64,000 nucleotides of DNA, from assembly GCF_001949145.1 (NCBI RefSeq), contig NW_019091362.1, forward strand, positions 3,796,519 through 3,860,518. Reading direction: 5' to 3'. The translations under genes and the position numbers were made by a program. This DNA comes from Acanthaster planci. Its lineage: Eukaryota > Echinodermata > Asteroidea > Valvatida > Acanthasteridae. Every line of letters begins with the position of its first letter. Within the stretch, counting starts at the first letter, position 1. Below the pieces are notes generated by a model. It saw only the letters and a program-made list of their open reading frames with translations, was not told the DNA's origin and did not search any database. This document shows, one piece after another, positions 43,001 to 49,300 of the stretch.

Positions 43001-45861
43001 GGTGTTCAGTACTGCATAGGATTTTGTCTAGGCTGCTTTCTGAACCAGAAAACTGCAAAGTGCCAGCAAATTGTGATAAAAACAGCAAAGTGCTGTAACG
43101 TGGTATTTCTTTCTTTGATCTTTCTACCTAGTATCCAATGCCAGTGATGTTTGCAAGAACCAGGTACCTGAAGTATACCTGCGTGTACATGCCCAGAACT
43201 CCAGACTTCATAGACCGTCTCAATAGAAAAATGCAGATAAGTCCCCTTTTATCTACCCTGCTGCAACCCTTCCAAATGTACGACCCACAAAAGTCATGTC
43301 TGGGCTCATGCATGCGCCCAACGCACACCTGAAGATCATACATTCTAACAGAAGTCAGTCACAGGTGCTCAGTGCATCTCACACTAACCATGAAATGAAC
43401 ATGCCCACGTCTGTGGTGATTAATCACCACAGGATCAGTTGTTGCTGATTAAAATCTTAGCCTCTAATGTTCCCTGCTCGGAGCAGATTGAGACAAACAG
43501 GTTTGCAACGTTCTCCCCCCCACCCCCATTAAGAAACGTAGGGCTATATAACATACATATATAGGTCCTGTCAACTCCGAGTCAAACAGTTCACATTATA
43601 TTTACCCACTTCATTAAATGTCTTTATTCGTTCATATCATTTTCGATTTGAATATTGATGTTGTTATTCTGCAATTCCAGTTTCAAAGAGATGCATGTTG
43701 AAGAGCTTGCTCTGACGGGGCTACAGTATTAAACACACTCCTATAAACAAACCTCTGCATTGTAATAATGTGACATCTGTCCAGCAGGAGGAGTGGGTGC
43801 AAATGTGACCTAATTTAGCTTGTAACAGGAACACTTGCAGGCTCTCCACAGGCTCTGATTTGCAAGTGAAACACTGATTCACACAACACTTGAGAGTAAA
43901 AAAAGTCGCCATTTTGAGATGAGTGAGTTACATGTAGGGGGGGTCGTTTGCCTCATATCCTATACCGGCTTCAGTTTTATAAATTTTTCTCTCCGAGGTA
44001 CGACGGCAAGCGTTATTTGTAAATCAGATTGTTTAATGCCTTGATTGATTGGTTACATTTTTCTAGTATGAATAAAACGATCTACATGTATCTTTATTTC
44101 CACTTTGCGGGGGCTAATCTTCCCGGCTTGCAGCTGTAAGGCTGAATTAAGAAGGCCCCAGCCACAATGCGTATAAAGGTGCCTCAGGCAGCCGCCAAAG
44201 GACCCATATTTGACCATGGCGCAAAGACAGGCAATTTTTGGGGAGGGAGAAAAACCAGAGAACCCGGTGAAAACCCTCTTGGCACACGGGAGGATCAGAG
44301 AATGCTGGACTCGCACATAGCTCAGGCTGGGAATCAAACACCACGATCACAAGTGAGGCGAGCATGCATGTTACACACAAGCCACCCGGGCTAAGCAAAC
44401 AGAACAGACTTTGTTTCAGCACAGCTTTCTTTTCAGGGGGCACAAGGATATGGCTGAGAACATCTTTGTTACCAAATGTCACGATTCTTAACTTTTTCAA
44501 AAGGTAAAAGTGGATCACAGGAATTTTAGTGACACCACTTCCTTTTTGTGGATTTCAAAATGGACCCTTTGCCTCTTTTTGTTGATTAAACCCTATGAGA
44601 AAATTGGTGTGCGTGGTAAAAAATATGTCATTTGATAACTTGAATCCATCAAAATTGCAAATACGGACCAAAAAATAATTCTCAACTGGCAAGCATATTT
44701 CATTCTTAATGCAGGTTCTGTTTTCCGAACCAGACACCAATGTCAAAGTCTGAGGCATAATCGTTCAGTTTGTAAGGTTTGTAAAGTGAACACTAGCAAG
44801 TGACCGAGAGCCTGAAATGACACTGAAAGCCAGGATAGGAGACAAAGTAAAGCAAACATAACCAGTAATTGAGGAAAATGCGCAGAGCGCATTGAACTTA
44901 CGCTCCAGTCAACAGTAGTTCGGATCTCCTTCTCGGTTGCTGAGTAGTCCCGCTGAGCAGGCAGATGGTGCGAAGGAAACCCGTGGAGGTGGCTGGCGTA
45001 GGCATTAGACTTGGAGATTGCTTTCCTGCAAGGACAGAAAGTGAGAGAAAAAGAACTTACAGTTTGAAAGTTTGTACAGACTGACTTTGCTTCACTTGGA
45101 AAAATACTTTGCTGGCTAGTCATAAGTGCATCTACAGTGGGCTTCAGATGTGCGCCTTCCTCCCCGATGTGATTTCAGCTGCTCCAGCTGCTCCAACTCC
45201 TCCATTCCTGGACCTATCTTAAACTCGATTAGTCCATGCATGGTATTAGCCTCTCTGAGTTTCAGTGGCCGTAATGAAATTAATGATTGGTTTGAGTAAT
45301 TACTCAAGTGCGAAAACGCCAATACAAAAGATTTGATCATTTTGTCAAATGACCTCTGGCTTGATTCATTCAGTTAGACTGGTTCTTCAGTGGAAGCAAG
45401 CAAATCATGAAAATATGCACAAAGGAAATGATGCCATTAACTAAGATTAAATACATGTACATCATATTAAGGTTCTGGTTGTGGTTTTCCTAACTTGGTC
45501 ACTTTTCCTATCAACACAAACATCTATTCCTTCACTGTACAAGCAAGTATGCACGATTCTGCTACCTGCAGCCACTTTGCTATTGGGACAAATTCTTGGA
45601 TGACGTGTTTCTGTCTCCTCCAACCTACTTAAAGCTATCTGGCCTGTGTGGTAACCCAGAGGGAACCCCGGATGGCAATCTTCCTTCCGTCTCGGCATCG
45701 CTGTCCGCATCCCGCTGAACTGAAGGAAGTGGTATCCCTGATCGCTGCAGAGCGGTGAGGTCCAAGGAGTGAGACCGCGGTTTCATGCGCTTCATGAAAT
45801 AGCTACTGCGGCGGGCCATCTTGCCCCCGCGGTGTTCTTTGGTGTGGACCGCTGCCGACAT
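21849..45861 (-). CDS. DGKZ/DGKI: Type IV diacylglycerol kinase (zeta/iota-like), whole gene, 20 coding exons
   Basis: The product phosphorylates diacylglycerol to phosphatidic acid with ATP, ending DAG signalling (protein kinase C, RasGRP) and starting PA signalling. The model predicts about 1000 residues: Ser/Arg-rich N-terminus (1-119), C1a (H127 to C182), C1b (about 202-249), MARCKS-like basic segment (292-306), catalytic and accessory kinase domains (about 324-750) with GGDGT at 383-387, a linker (752-868), ankyrin repeats (about 870-990) and a C-terminal PDZ ligand SSDV. Vertebrate DGKI and DGKZ are of similar length and have the same domain order. Splice phases match at every junction except where exon 13 carries a 1-base frameshift. 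Wording such as [34 protein letters not shown] and [11 protein letters not shown] is shared with both vertebrate paralogues, so this is probably the pre-duplication single gene. Family assignment is very secure; the start codon is not. Confidence 0.95.
22640..22810. promoter_or_regulatory. CCAAT and E-box cluster in the last DGK intron
   Basis: A comparatively GC-rich patch with CCAAT boxes at about 22681, 22733 and 22787 and a GTCACGTGAC palindromic E-box at 22796-22805 (USF/TFE-type site). The grouping looks promoter-like but no transcript is known. It lies between exons 20 and 19. Confidence 0.3.
22933..23091 (-). CDS. DGKZ/DGKI: DGK exon 19, ankyrin repeat
   Basis: Residues 870-921. [20 protein letters not shown] is followed by [20 protein letters not shown] and [12 protein letters not shown]. 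This corresponds to the first ankyrin repeats at the C-terminus of DGK zeta (AAKRNDFCKLQELHRAGG, then LLHHAVSTGSKDVVRYLL). Entry and exit phase 1, donor GTGAGT. Confidence 0.95.
23533..23627 (-). CDS. DGKZ/DGKI: DGK exon 18, short linker exon
   Basis: Residues 838-868, including [20 protein letters not shown] and then NPLDK. It has no clear vertebrate match. Support comes from a strong acceptor (TTTTTCCCTCCAG), a strong donor (A then GTAAGT), an open frame, and an entry phase 2 / exit phase 1 that exactly bridges exons 17 and 19, which cannot be joined directly. The 2.0-kb intron towards exon 17 carries a 20-base direct repeat at 24611-24662. Confidence 0.8.
24611..24662. repeat. Two 20-base direct repeats, period 32
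   Basis: TTTGCATATTCATGAACATG occurs exactly at 24611-24630 and 24643-24662. Each copy holds TTTGCAT, the POU octamer core, followed by TATTCAT. It is in the DGK intron between exons 18 and 17. Confidence 0.8.
25617..25875 (-). CDS. DGKZ/DGKI: DGK exon 17, linker to ankyrin repeats
   Basis: Residues 752-836. [20 protein letters not shown] is followed by [13 protein letters not shown], matching both vertebrate paralogues. It then runs through a Pro/Ser linker holding [10 protein letters not shown], which resembles the GMPDLVVEQ motif of DGKI. Two acceptors are possible, at 25876 and 9 bases further in; the outer one keeps TTADRF, as in vertebrate TxADRFYRIDR. Exit phase 2 (GAAG then GTAGGA). 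The 1.1-kb upstream intron has no recognised feature. Confidence 0.93.
27013..27165 (-). CDS. DGKZ/DGKI: DGK exon 16
   Basis: Residues 701-750. [20 protein letters not shown] is followed by IDRLLE, then a short Asn/Ser-rich insert ([10 protein letters not shown]) and LSPTWCFLD. The insert is much shorter than in human DGKI. Entry and exit phase 1 with donor GTGAGT. The 491-base intron to exon 15 contains a two-copy 32-base tandem repeat at 27452-27515. Confidence 0.94.
27452..27515. repeat. Two-copy 32-base tandem repeat
   Basis: CAACAGAGCCACAAACTCAG and the following 12 bases recur immediately, at 27484, with two mismatches. Small intronic duplication between DGK exons 16 and 15. Confidence 0.8.
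27657..27757 (-). CDS. DGKZ/DGKI: DGK exon 15
   Basis: Residues 667-699. [19 protein letters not shown] is followed by KEKLKKA, close to vertebrate [26 protein letters not shown]. Entry phase 2, exit phase 1 (donor GTAAGA), rejoining as [12 protein letters not shown]. The upstream intron (27758-29091) contains the 48-N gap. Confidence 0.95.
28822..28869. other. Assembly gap of 48 N
   Basis: Forty-eight ambiguous bases lie in the intron between DGK exons 15 and 14. No exon is missing across it, because the phases of exons 14 and 15 join correctly. CCGTCAAC just after the gap pairs with GTTGACGG some 50 bases further on, so a repeat may have caused the break. Confidence 0.98.
29092..29291 (-). 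CDS. DGKZ/DGKI: DGK exon 14
   Basis: Residues 600-665. [37 protein letters not shown] and [16 protein letters not shown] are accessory-domain landmarks; [10 protein letters not shown] is nearly invariant in type IV DGKs. Entry phase 0, exit phase 2 at GTGAGT. The upstream intron (693 bases) shows nothing. Confidence 0.95.
29985..30094 (-). pseudogene. DGKZ/DGKI: DGK exon 13, coding but with a 1-base frameshift in this sequence
   Basis: Expected residues 564-599. Entry frame from exon 12 reads [11 protein letters not shown], and the frame required by exon 14 reads [19 protein letters not shown]. Both halves match vertebrate YCAGTMPWG...[20 protein letters not shown], but they are in different frames. 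The switch lies at a run of five C on the minus strand (30060-30064). One base fewer, or two more, would restore the frame. As written, translation stops six codons after PWGNP. Splice sites are sound (CTCCAG acceptor, GTAAGT donor) and no alternative nearby site fixes the phase. A homopolymer assembly error is more likely than a dead gene, because all other exons are intact. Confidence 0.9.
30880..31072 (-). CDS. DGKZ/DGKI: DGK exon 12
   Basis: Residues 500-562. [17 protein letters not shown] matches vertebrate [17 protein letters not shown] closely. It then runs [17 protein letters not shown] and ends LFLNIP, where exon 13 should supply YxxGTxPWG. Entry phase 1, exit phase 2 (CCAAA then GTAAGT). 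The 1.4-kb intron before it contains the hAT-like MITE at 31542-31835. Confidence 0.95.
31542..31835. mobile_element. hAT-like MITE in a DGK intron
   Basis: Perfect 12-base terminal inverted repeats (CAGGGTTCCTGC and GCAGGAACCCTG) bound 294 bases, flanked by a six-base repeat CTTTCT. The interior repeats variants of CCATGACTTTTCC, as in widespread non-autonomous hAT elements of aquatic animals (recalled, not searched). It has no coding content and lies between DGK exons 11 and 12. Confidence 0.75.
32468..32616 (-). CDS. DGKZ/DGKI: DGK exon 11
   Basis: Residues 450-498. [13 protein letters not shown], an acidic variable stretch, then [16 protein letters not shown] and LEFHESR, which are accessory-domain signatures of type IV DGKs. 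Entry phase 2 after a weak acceptor (GTCCAAG), exit phase 1 (GGG then GTAAGA), joining exon 12 to read HESREANPEKF. The 721-base intron before it has no feature. Confidence 0.94.
33338..33408 (-). CDS. DGKZ/DGKI: DGK exon 10
   Basis: Residues 426-448. [20 protein letters not shown] is followed by QLD, matching vertebrate GYTDEPVSKIL...VEEG..VQLDRW. Entry phase 0, exit phase 2 (GACAG then GTAAAA), joining exon 11 to read LDRWNL. The intron to exon 9 is only 240 bases. The polypurine stretch at 33296-33327 lies in the downstream intron. Confidence 0.95.
33649..33823 (-). CDS. DGKZ/DGKI: DGK exon 9, GGDGT active-site exon
   Basis: Residues 368-425. [15 protein letters not shown] carries the ATP-binding GGDGT (383-387) and is followed by [17 protein letters not shown], the second signature of the DGK and sphingosine kinase fold. 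All expected catalytic glycines are present. Entry phase 2, exit phase 0 (AGG then GTAAGA). Confidence 0.96.
34264..34346 (-). CDS. DGKZ/DGKI: DGK exon 8, catalytic domain
   Basis: Residues 340-366 plus two bases of the next codon. [20 protein letters not shown] is followed by SQGGPRE, a hallmark of the DGK catalytic domain between the NPKSGG turn and the GGDGT motif. Entry phase 0, exit phase 2 with donor GTAAGT. The 1.3-kb intron before it (34347-35633) shows nothing recognised. Confidence 0.94.
35634..35801 (-). CDS. DGKZ/DGKI: DGK exon 7, MARCKS-like basic segment and start of kinase domain
   Basis: Residues 284-339, phase 0 at both ends. [15 protein letters not shown] (292-306) aligns with the MARCKS-homology phosphorylation-site domain of DGK zeta and iota, which acts there as a nuclear localisation signal and protein kinase C target. 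The serines at 297 and 302 are in the expected basic context. [28 protein letters not shown] then begins the catalytic domain (NPKSGG nucleotide-binding turn). The 758-base intron before it has no recognised element. Confidence 0.95.
36560..36682 (-). CDS. DGKZ/DGKI: DGK exon 6, end of C1b
   Basis: Residues 243-283, phase 0 at both ends. [17 protein letters not shown] completes C1b with H244 and C249, followed by [17 protein letters not shown], which matches vertebrate SLGxHAAVIVPPTWI. The acceptor is TTTTTTCTGTAG and the donor GTAAGT. The 991-base intron to exon 5 shows no recognisable feature. Confidence 0.95.
37674..37868 (-). CDS. DGKZ/DGKI: DGK exon 5, end of C1a and start of C1b
   Basis: Residues 178-242, phase 0 at both ends. 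[11 protein letters not shown] closes C1a (C182). [20 protein letters not shown] opens C1b with C214 and C217, and SCSWCK gives C236 and C239. This extended cysteine-rich block is typical of all DGKs and is nearly invariant in type IV. The acceptor is CCCTTGTAG after a poly-C run, which is also a run of 9 G on the plus strand. The 348-base intron before it shows nothing else. Confidence 0.95.
38217..38291 (-). CDS. DGKZ/DGKI: DGK exon 4, second half of C1a
   Basis: Residues 153-177, phase 0 at both ends, acceptor CCTCTTCTCTAG and donor [26 protein letters not shown] supplies the C160, C163, H168 and C171 zinc ligands of C1a and is nearly identical to the vertebrate [13 protein letters not shown] block. 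The upstream intron (38292-42507, 4.2 kb) is the longest in the gene. It holds a purine tract at 41384-41453 and an unexplained, possibly conserved patch at 40500-40640. Confidence 0.93.
41384..41453. repeat. Polypurine A/G tract
   Basis: Almost uninterrupted A with AAGAAG blocks, in the 4.2-kb DGK intron between exons 4 and 3. The open frames across it (poly-Lys or poly-Phe) are artefacts of composition. Confidence 0.85.
42508..42606 (-). CDS. DGKZ/DGKI: DGK exon 3, first half of C1a (two possible donors)
   Basis: Residues 120-152. Contains GDHIW and [12 protein letters not shown], the first zinc ligands of C1a (H127, C139, C146). Two perfect GTAAGT donors lie 15 bases apart, after 42508 and after 42523, both in phase 0. 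The distal one adds VSQYW and gives 13 residues between C146 and the next zinc cysteine; the proximal one leaves only 8. Vertebrate DGKI/DGKZ have about 12, so the distal donor is preferred. The 2.3-kb intron to exon 2 (42607-44901) carries a SINE head and a RUNX-type palindrome. Confidence 0.88.
43411..43432. promoter_or_regulatory. Perfect 22-base palindrome with RUNX and homeodomain sites
   Basis: CTGTGGTGATT followed by its exact reverse complement. It contains TGTGGT and ACCACA (RUNX core sites) flanking TGATTAATCA (a homeodomain-type palindrome). It lies in the DGK intron between exons 2 and 3. Function is inferred from motif form only. Confidence 0.4.
44165..44395 (-). mobile_element. 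tRNA-derived SINE remnant
   Basis: Read on the minus strand from 44395, GGTGGCTTGTGTGTAACATG resembles a degraded tRNA A box and GTGTTTGATTCCCAG a B box. This is followed by CGGGTTCTCTGGTTTTTCTC, a body sequence common to invertebrate SINE-like repeats. It lies in the intron between DGK exons 2 and 3. The exact ends are not visible. Confidence 0.5.
44902..45025 (-). CDS. DGKZ/DGKI: DGK exon 2
   Basis: Residues 79-119. Entry phase 2, exit phase 0 (TGGAGC then GTAAGT). The segment ends [11 protein letters not shown], corresponding to the (I)R(S/A)T(V/L)DWSE block just before the first C1 domain in vertebrate DGKZ/DGKI. The middle is His-rich ([11 protein letters not shown]), where the vertebrate proteins have a Pro/His stretch. 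The acceptor CTTTCTGTCCTTGCAG is strong. The 603-base intron to exon 1 shows nothing recognised. Confidence 0.88.
45629..45861 (-). CDS. DGKZ/DGKI: DGK exon 1 (provisional start exon)
   Basis: Encodes residues 1-77 of the model, beginning [14 protein letters not shown] and rich in Ser and Arg ([12 protein letters not shown], then an acidic [10 protein letters not shown]). It ends in phase 2 at a GTAGGT donor and joins exon 2 to read SFKKAISKS, matching the KAIS/TK segment at this point in vertebrate DGKI/DGKZ. The start is uncertain. ATG at 45861 has G at -3. A second ATG at 45819 (MARRSSYF) has A at -3 and G at +4 and is the stronger context. A plausible acceptor (ACTGCCACCAG) ends at 45902, so this could instead be an internal exon. 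Vertebrate DGKZ uses several alternative first exons. Confidence 0.62.
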
Positions 45862-46199
45862 TGCTGTCTCTCGAGCACTGTCATGCACTTCGGGTTGAAT
45901 ACTGGTGGCAGTACAGGCAAACAATAGCGTCGCTGATCTCTGTGTGAACGTCAATGTGCAAGCTGGGTGGCGCCGATGAGCGTGGCAAGAGTCATGTCCT
46001 TATGCTCTGACAACACACATGCATATCTACCATACAACGCAACACCCAATAAATCTGGGGCCACGGCTGTCTTAAGCCGCACCAAATCTGTGTCAGTATC
46101 GAACATGAAATATTCCGGCAATGTCTTGAAGGCATTAATCAATTGTGAAAAACAAACAGACTTCTCCCTCAAATCACGCTGGTCTCCCTCTCTCAGATA

Positions 46200-46320
46200 T
46201 ACATTACTTCTTGTTGCCCCAGTAACCGCCAACCTCGGGGTGGTACTCTTTTTTTTTTATTGTTGGCTATGAGAAATCTTTCTCCCAATCACCGGGCGAT
46301 GACGTCTTTGAGCAAAGCCT
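46200..46320 (-). promoter_or_regulatory. DGKZ/DGKI: Weak promoter candidate upstream of DGK exon 1
   Basis: In minus-strand order there is a CRE-like GACGTCA (around 46302), an inverted CCAAT box (GATTGG, around 46288) and, about 40 bases on, an A-rich TATA-like tract (AACAATAAAAAAAAAA, 46250-46265). These are placed about 350-450 bases before the provisional ATG. The motifs are short and could occur by chance, and alternative first exons would use other promoters. Confidence 0.25.
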
Positions 46321-49300
46321 GTAATCAAAAGTTCAAGTTCGTGATCCCCAATATAGATAAATGCTGAGTGGAAAATAGCAAACTCGCAAGATATTGGAAA
46401 AATGTGGAAAATTAAATCATCTTGTGAGATAGGATATGATCACAACTGCATGTGATCCCTTCCCTGACATGTATTACATACATCATACTCGTCAGACTCA
46501 TACTGTACATTTATAGAGGTCTATTTATATGCATAAAAACCTTCCACCTAAACAGCTGTGGCCTTTGATTTGAAAAAAATTAGCTTTGGGAACAAAACAG
46601 TGCCTTGTATCTGCTGACAAAATACCACGTTTTTTTCCTGATACTAAACTTAAAATAAGGCATCCACAAAAAAGGACATACATGTTTTTTGGCCTGCTGG
46701 CACATTTACATGTAAGAAAAAATATTGTCATTCTCAAAATACCTTTTTTGTCAGACTAGCCATCAAGTTGAAACAGAGTACGATGGGAGGGAAAAATGCC
46801 AACATGGACAATATGTGTTTGTCAATTTCACAATTTCTGAATCAAAGCTATATGTACTATCTCTGAAGACCAAGTAAACAGTAACTTTTTTACACCCCTC
46901 CCAACAGGTCCATAATGTGCATGCCTACATATGGTCCACACTGGCTTCCAACCTACACATAGTTCTCAACACCCCTATTCTTCAACTACAGTAGAGAATA
47001 TTTCAAAAAATTTGCTTGAAAATTTCAATCCAAGGAGAGAGCTGAAAGTTGTATCAACAATGAGCCACGACGCTTCCGCCCAGGCCAACAGCAACTTGAA
47101 ACGTGTCAAATAACCAAAAAACCCCGCCCAACTGTACAATTTGCCCCCAAAATAGCACTCCAATTTCACATGGGTTGAATACCATACACACTCTCAGACC
47201 TATTTCCACTCTATTTTTAGCCTCGCGCCAAGCGGGTAGAAAAAAAATTAGAATTGCACTGTCAGGCCAACCAAGTCTTCTCACAAAGGTGGGCTTTTTG
47301 TGCCAACGTAAAATGATGACCACAGTCACTCATTAATTGGATTGATTTTCTCTCAATTGCTGGATGCGGTTACATATACACCCTAACTACAACATTCAAC
47401 CCAACAAGTATTATTCAATGTACATGTATCAATGGATAATATTTGACTCAATATTTGCAAAACTGATGCAATACCAACAAAGATACAAATATTTGCTGAA
47501 GTGCTGAAACAAATTCAATGATTTTAAGCTTTCAAGTCAAAGCTTAAAAGGTTCAATATCCAGAAGGCAAAAGTGAAAGGAGTGGATAATGGAGCCCTGA
47601 ATAAAAAATACACCAAAAGAGAACCTTGCACCTCATCAAATAGTATTATTTATAACATTTCAGGTGCATTTTAACCTAAGGGGTGCAAACACTTTGGGCA
47701 AGTTGTGAATATCCTACTACAGGTATTTGTGTAGACTACATGTATGCTCTGATTTTCATAGTTGTCTGGGTTTAATTCAAAACAGACATGCGTCAACTTT
47801 TGAATCACGCGAGACCCAGATATATTCTGCATTTTCTTGAAACAGTGCCCACAGACCCGAAAACCTCATTTGAGCAATACTGTGTTTCTTCAAACATAAA
47901 CTCGGCACATTAATCCCAACTGGTCAACTCCAACTTTAAGATGACGTCTCCCACAGCACCAAGAGATATCCTATGCAAGCACCTGACAGGCTGGTGGTGC
48001 AGAATTTATCCGGATTGTGCTATTTTAAGGTTTTGCCATTACGGGCGGCCAATCATTCACGCAGCGTCACGCGATATCTGCTCGCCCGGAACAGGCCCCG
48101 TGCACAAGCGCAGGTATTAGCACGAAGCAACTGGTAACAGGGTGGAACTATTTTTAGCTGTGGCTGTTTGCAGACAGATTCGGTGGCTCTGGTCCTCAGG
48201 ACGGGACCAGGGAGATTCCGAGTGAATGATCATTAAATGCTGTCTGGGACCCGTGTTATGTATGCCCACTGATCAACGAAGGATATAAGGTCTCTGTAAA
48301 CACACCACAATCAATATCTGCTATATAACTCAATTATGTTCCTCTAGGCAAATCTTCCTGCCCACTGCAATTTGTCTGTAGTCTATTTAGATCCCATCAA
48401 ACATCTCTCCACTTGTGAAGTTCGTTAGTAAAAAAAAGTTATACTGTAGTAACCTAGAGCAAACCTAATACTTAAGTCAGCAGATTAAGGCGAAAGAAGG
48501 AAACTCACACCCCTTTCGAGACAGATGCTATCTGTTGACAAATACTTTTCAAAGTGAACCATGTGGTCATGTTGAGCATCCAACCCCTAAGGTAACAGGC
48601 ACTTCCTTGATGTGCAAGAAAAGCACTCGTCACGGCAACACTTGCAATGCATGCAAATTATCCAAGTGCATACGACTTTTGCATTACAATGGGCCAATGT
48701 TTACAGTATTTTCAAACTTAGGTTGCAATCTACGTTTATGTTACACGTACATCTTAAAAATGGCACTCCATTGAACAACACCACTGAATTTTTTTCATGA
48801 ATTGAAGGGGCAAAGTAAAATACAGGAAAATAAGACACACTTTTTTAAACAGAAAAACACTTTTCTTCACTGAAGTGTCAAAATACTTAACCTTCAGTTT
48901 GCCTACTTACTTCCAGCTCACTTTTGGACAAATTCCAGATAAGTTTACTGCTCATTCTTCCAGTACTAAAGTGAATTCATACACACATACACTTATATGT
49001 AAGTACAAGTGTTTGTGCACACCTCAAAACAGAGAGATAAAATGCCAATGTGAAAAAAACCCCAGAATAGACCAACGATCAAACTGCAAAGTAATCACCA
49101 TCCACACCAAGTATATAACTGAAAAATGTTGAGATTTCATTTAGGTCCACAACTGAACGTGACTTTCGAGACCAACAAAAATATCCATATACACATGTAC
49201 ATGTACAAATGCTACCACAGCGAAAGAAACATCAACAAGAGACGTCTTTCATAACAAGTGGCACAAGAAGATACCTGTGGATCCTCTGTGTGGTCAGTTT

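Noticed and set aside
45951-46232. 93-codon minus-strand open frame just upstream of DGK exon 1
   Set aside because: Its apparent first codon is TTG, not ATG, and it shows no homology or splice structure. At most an internal ATG gives a small upstream open frame in the 5' UTR.
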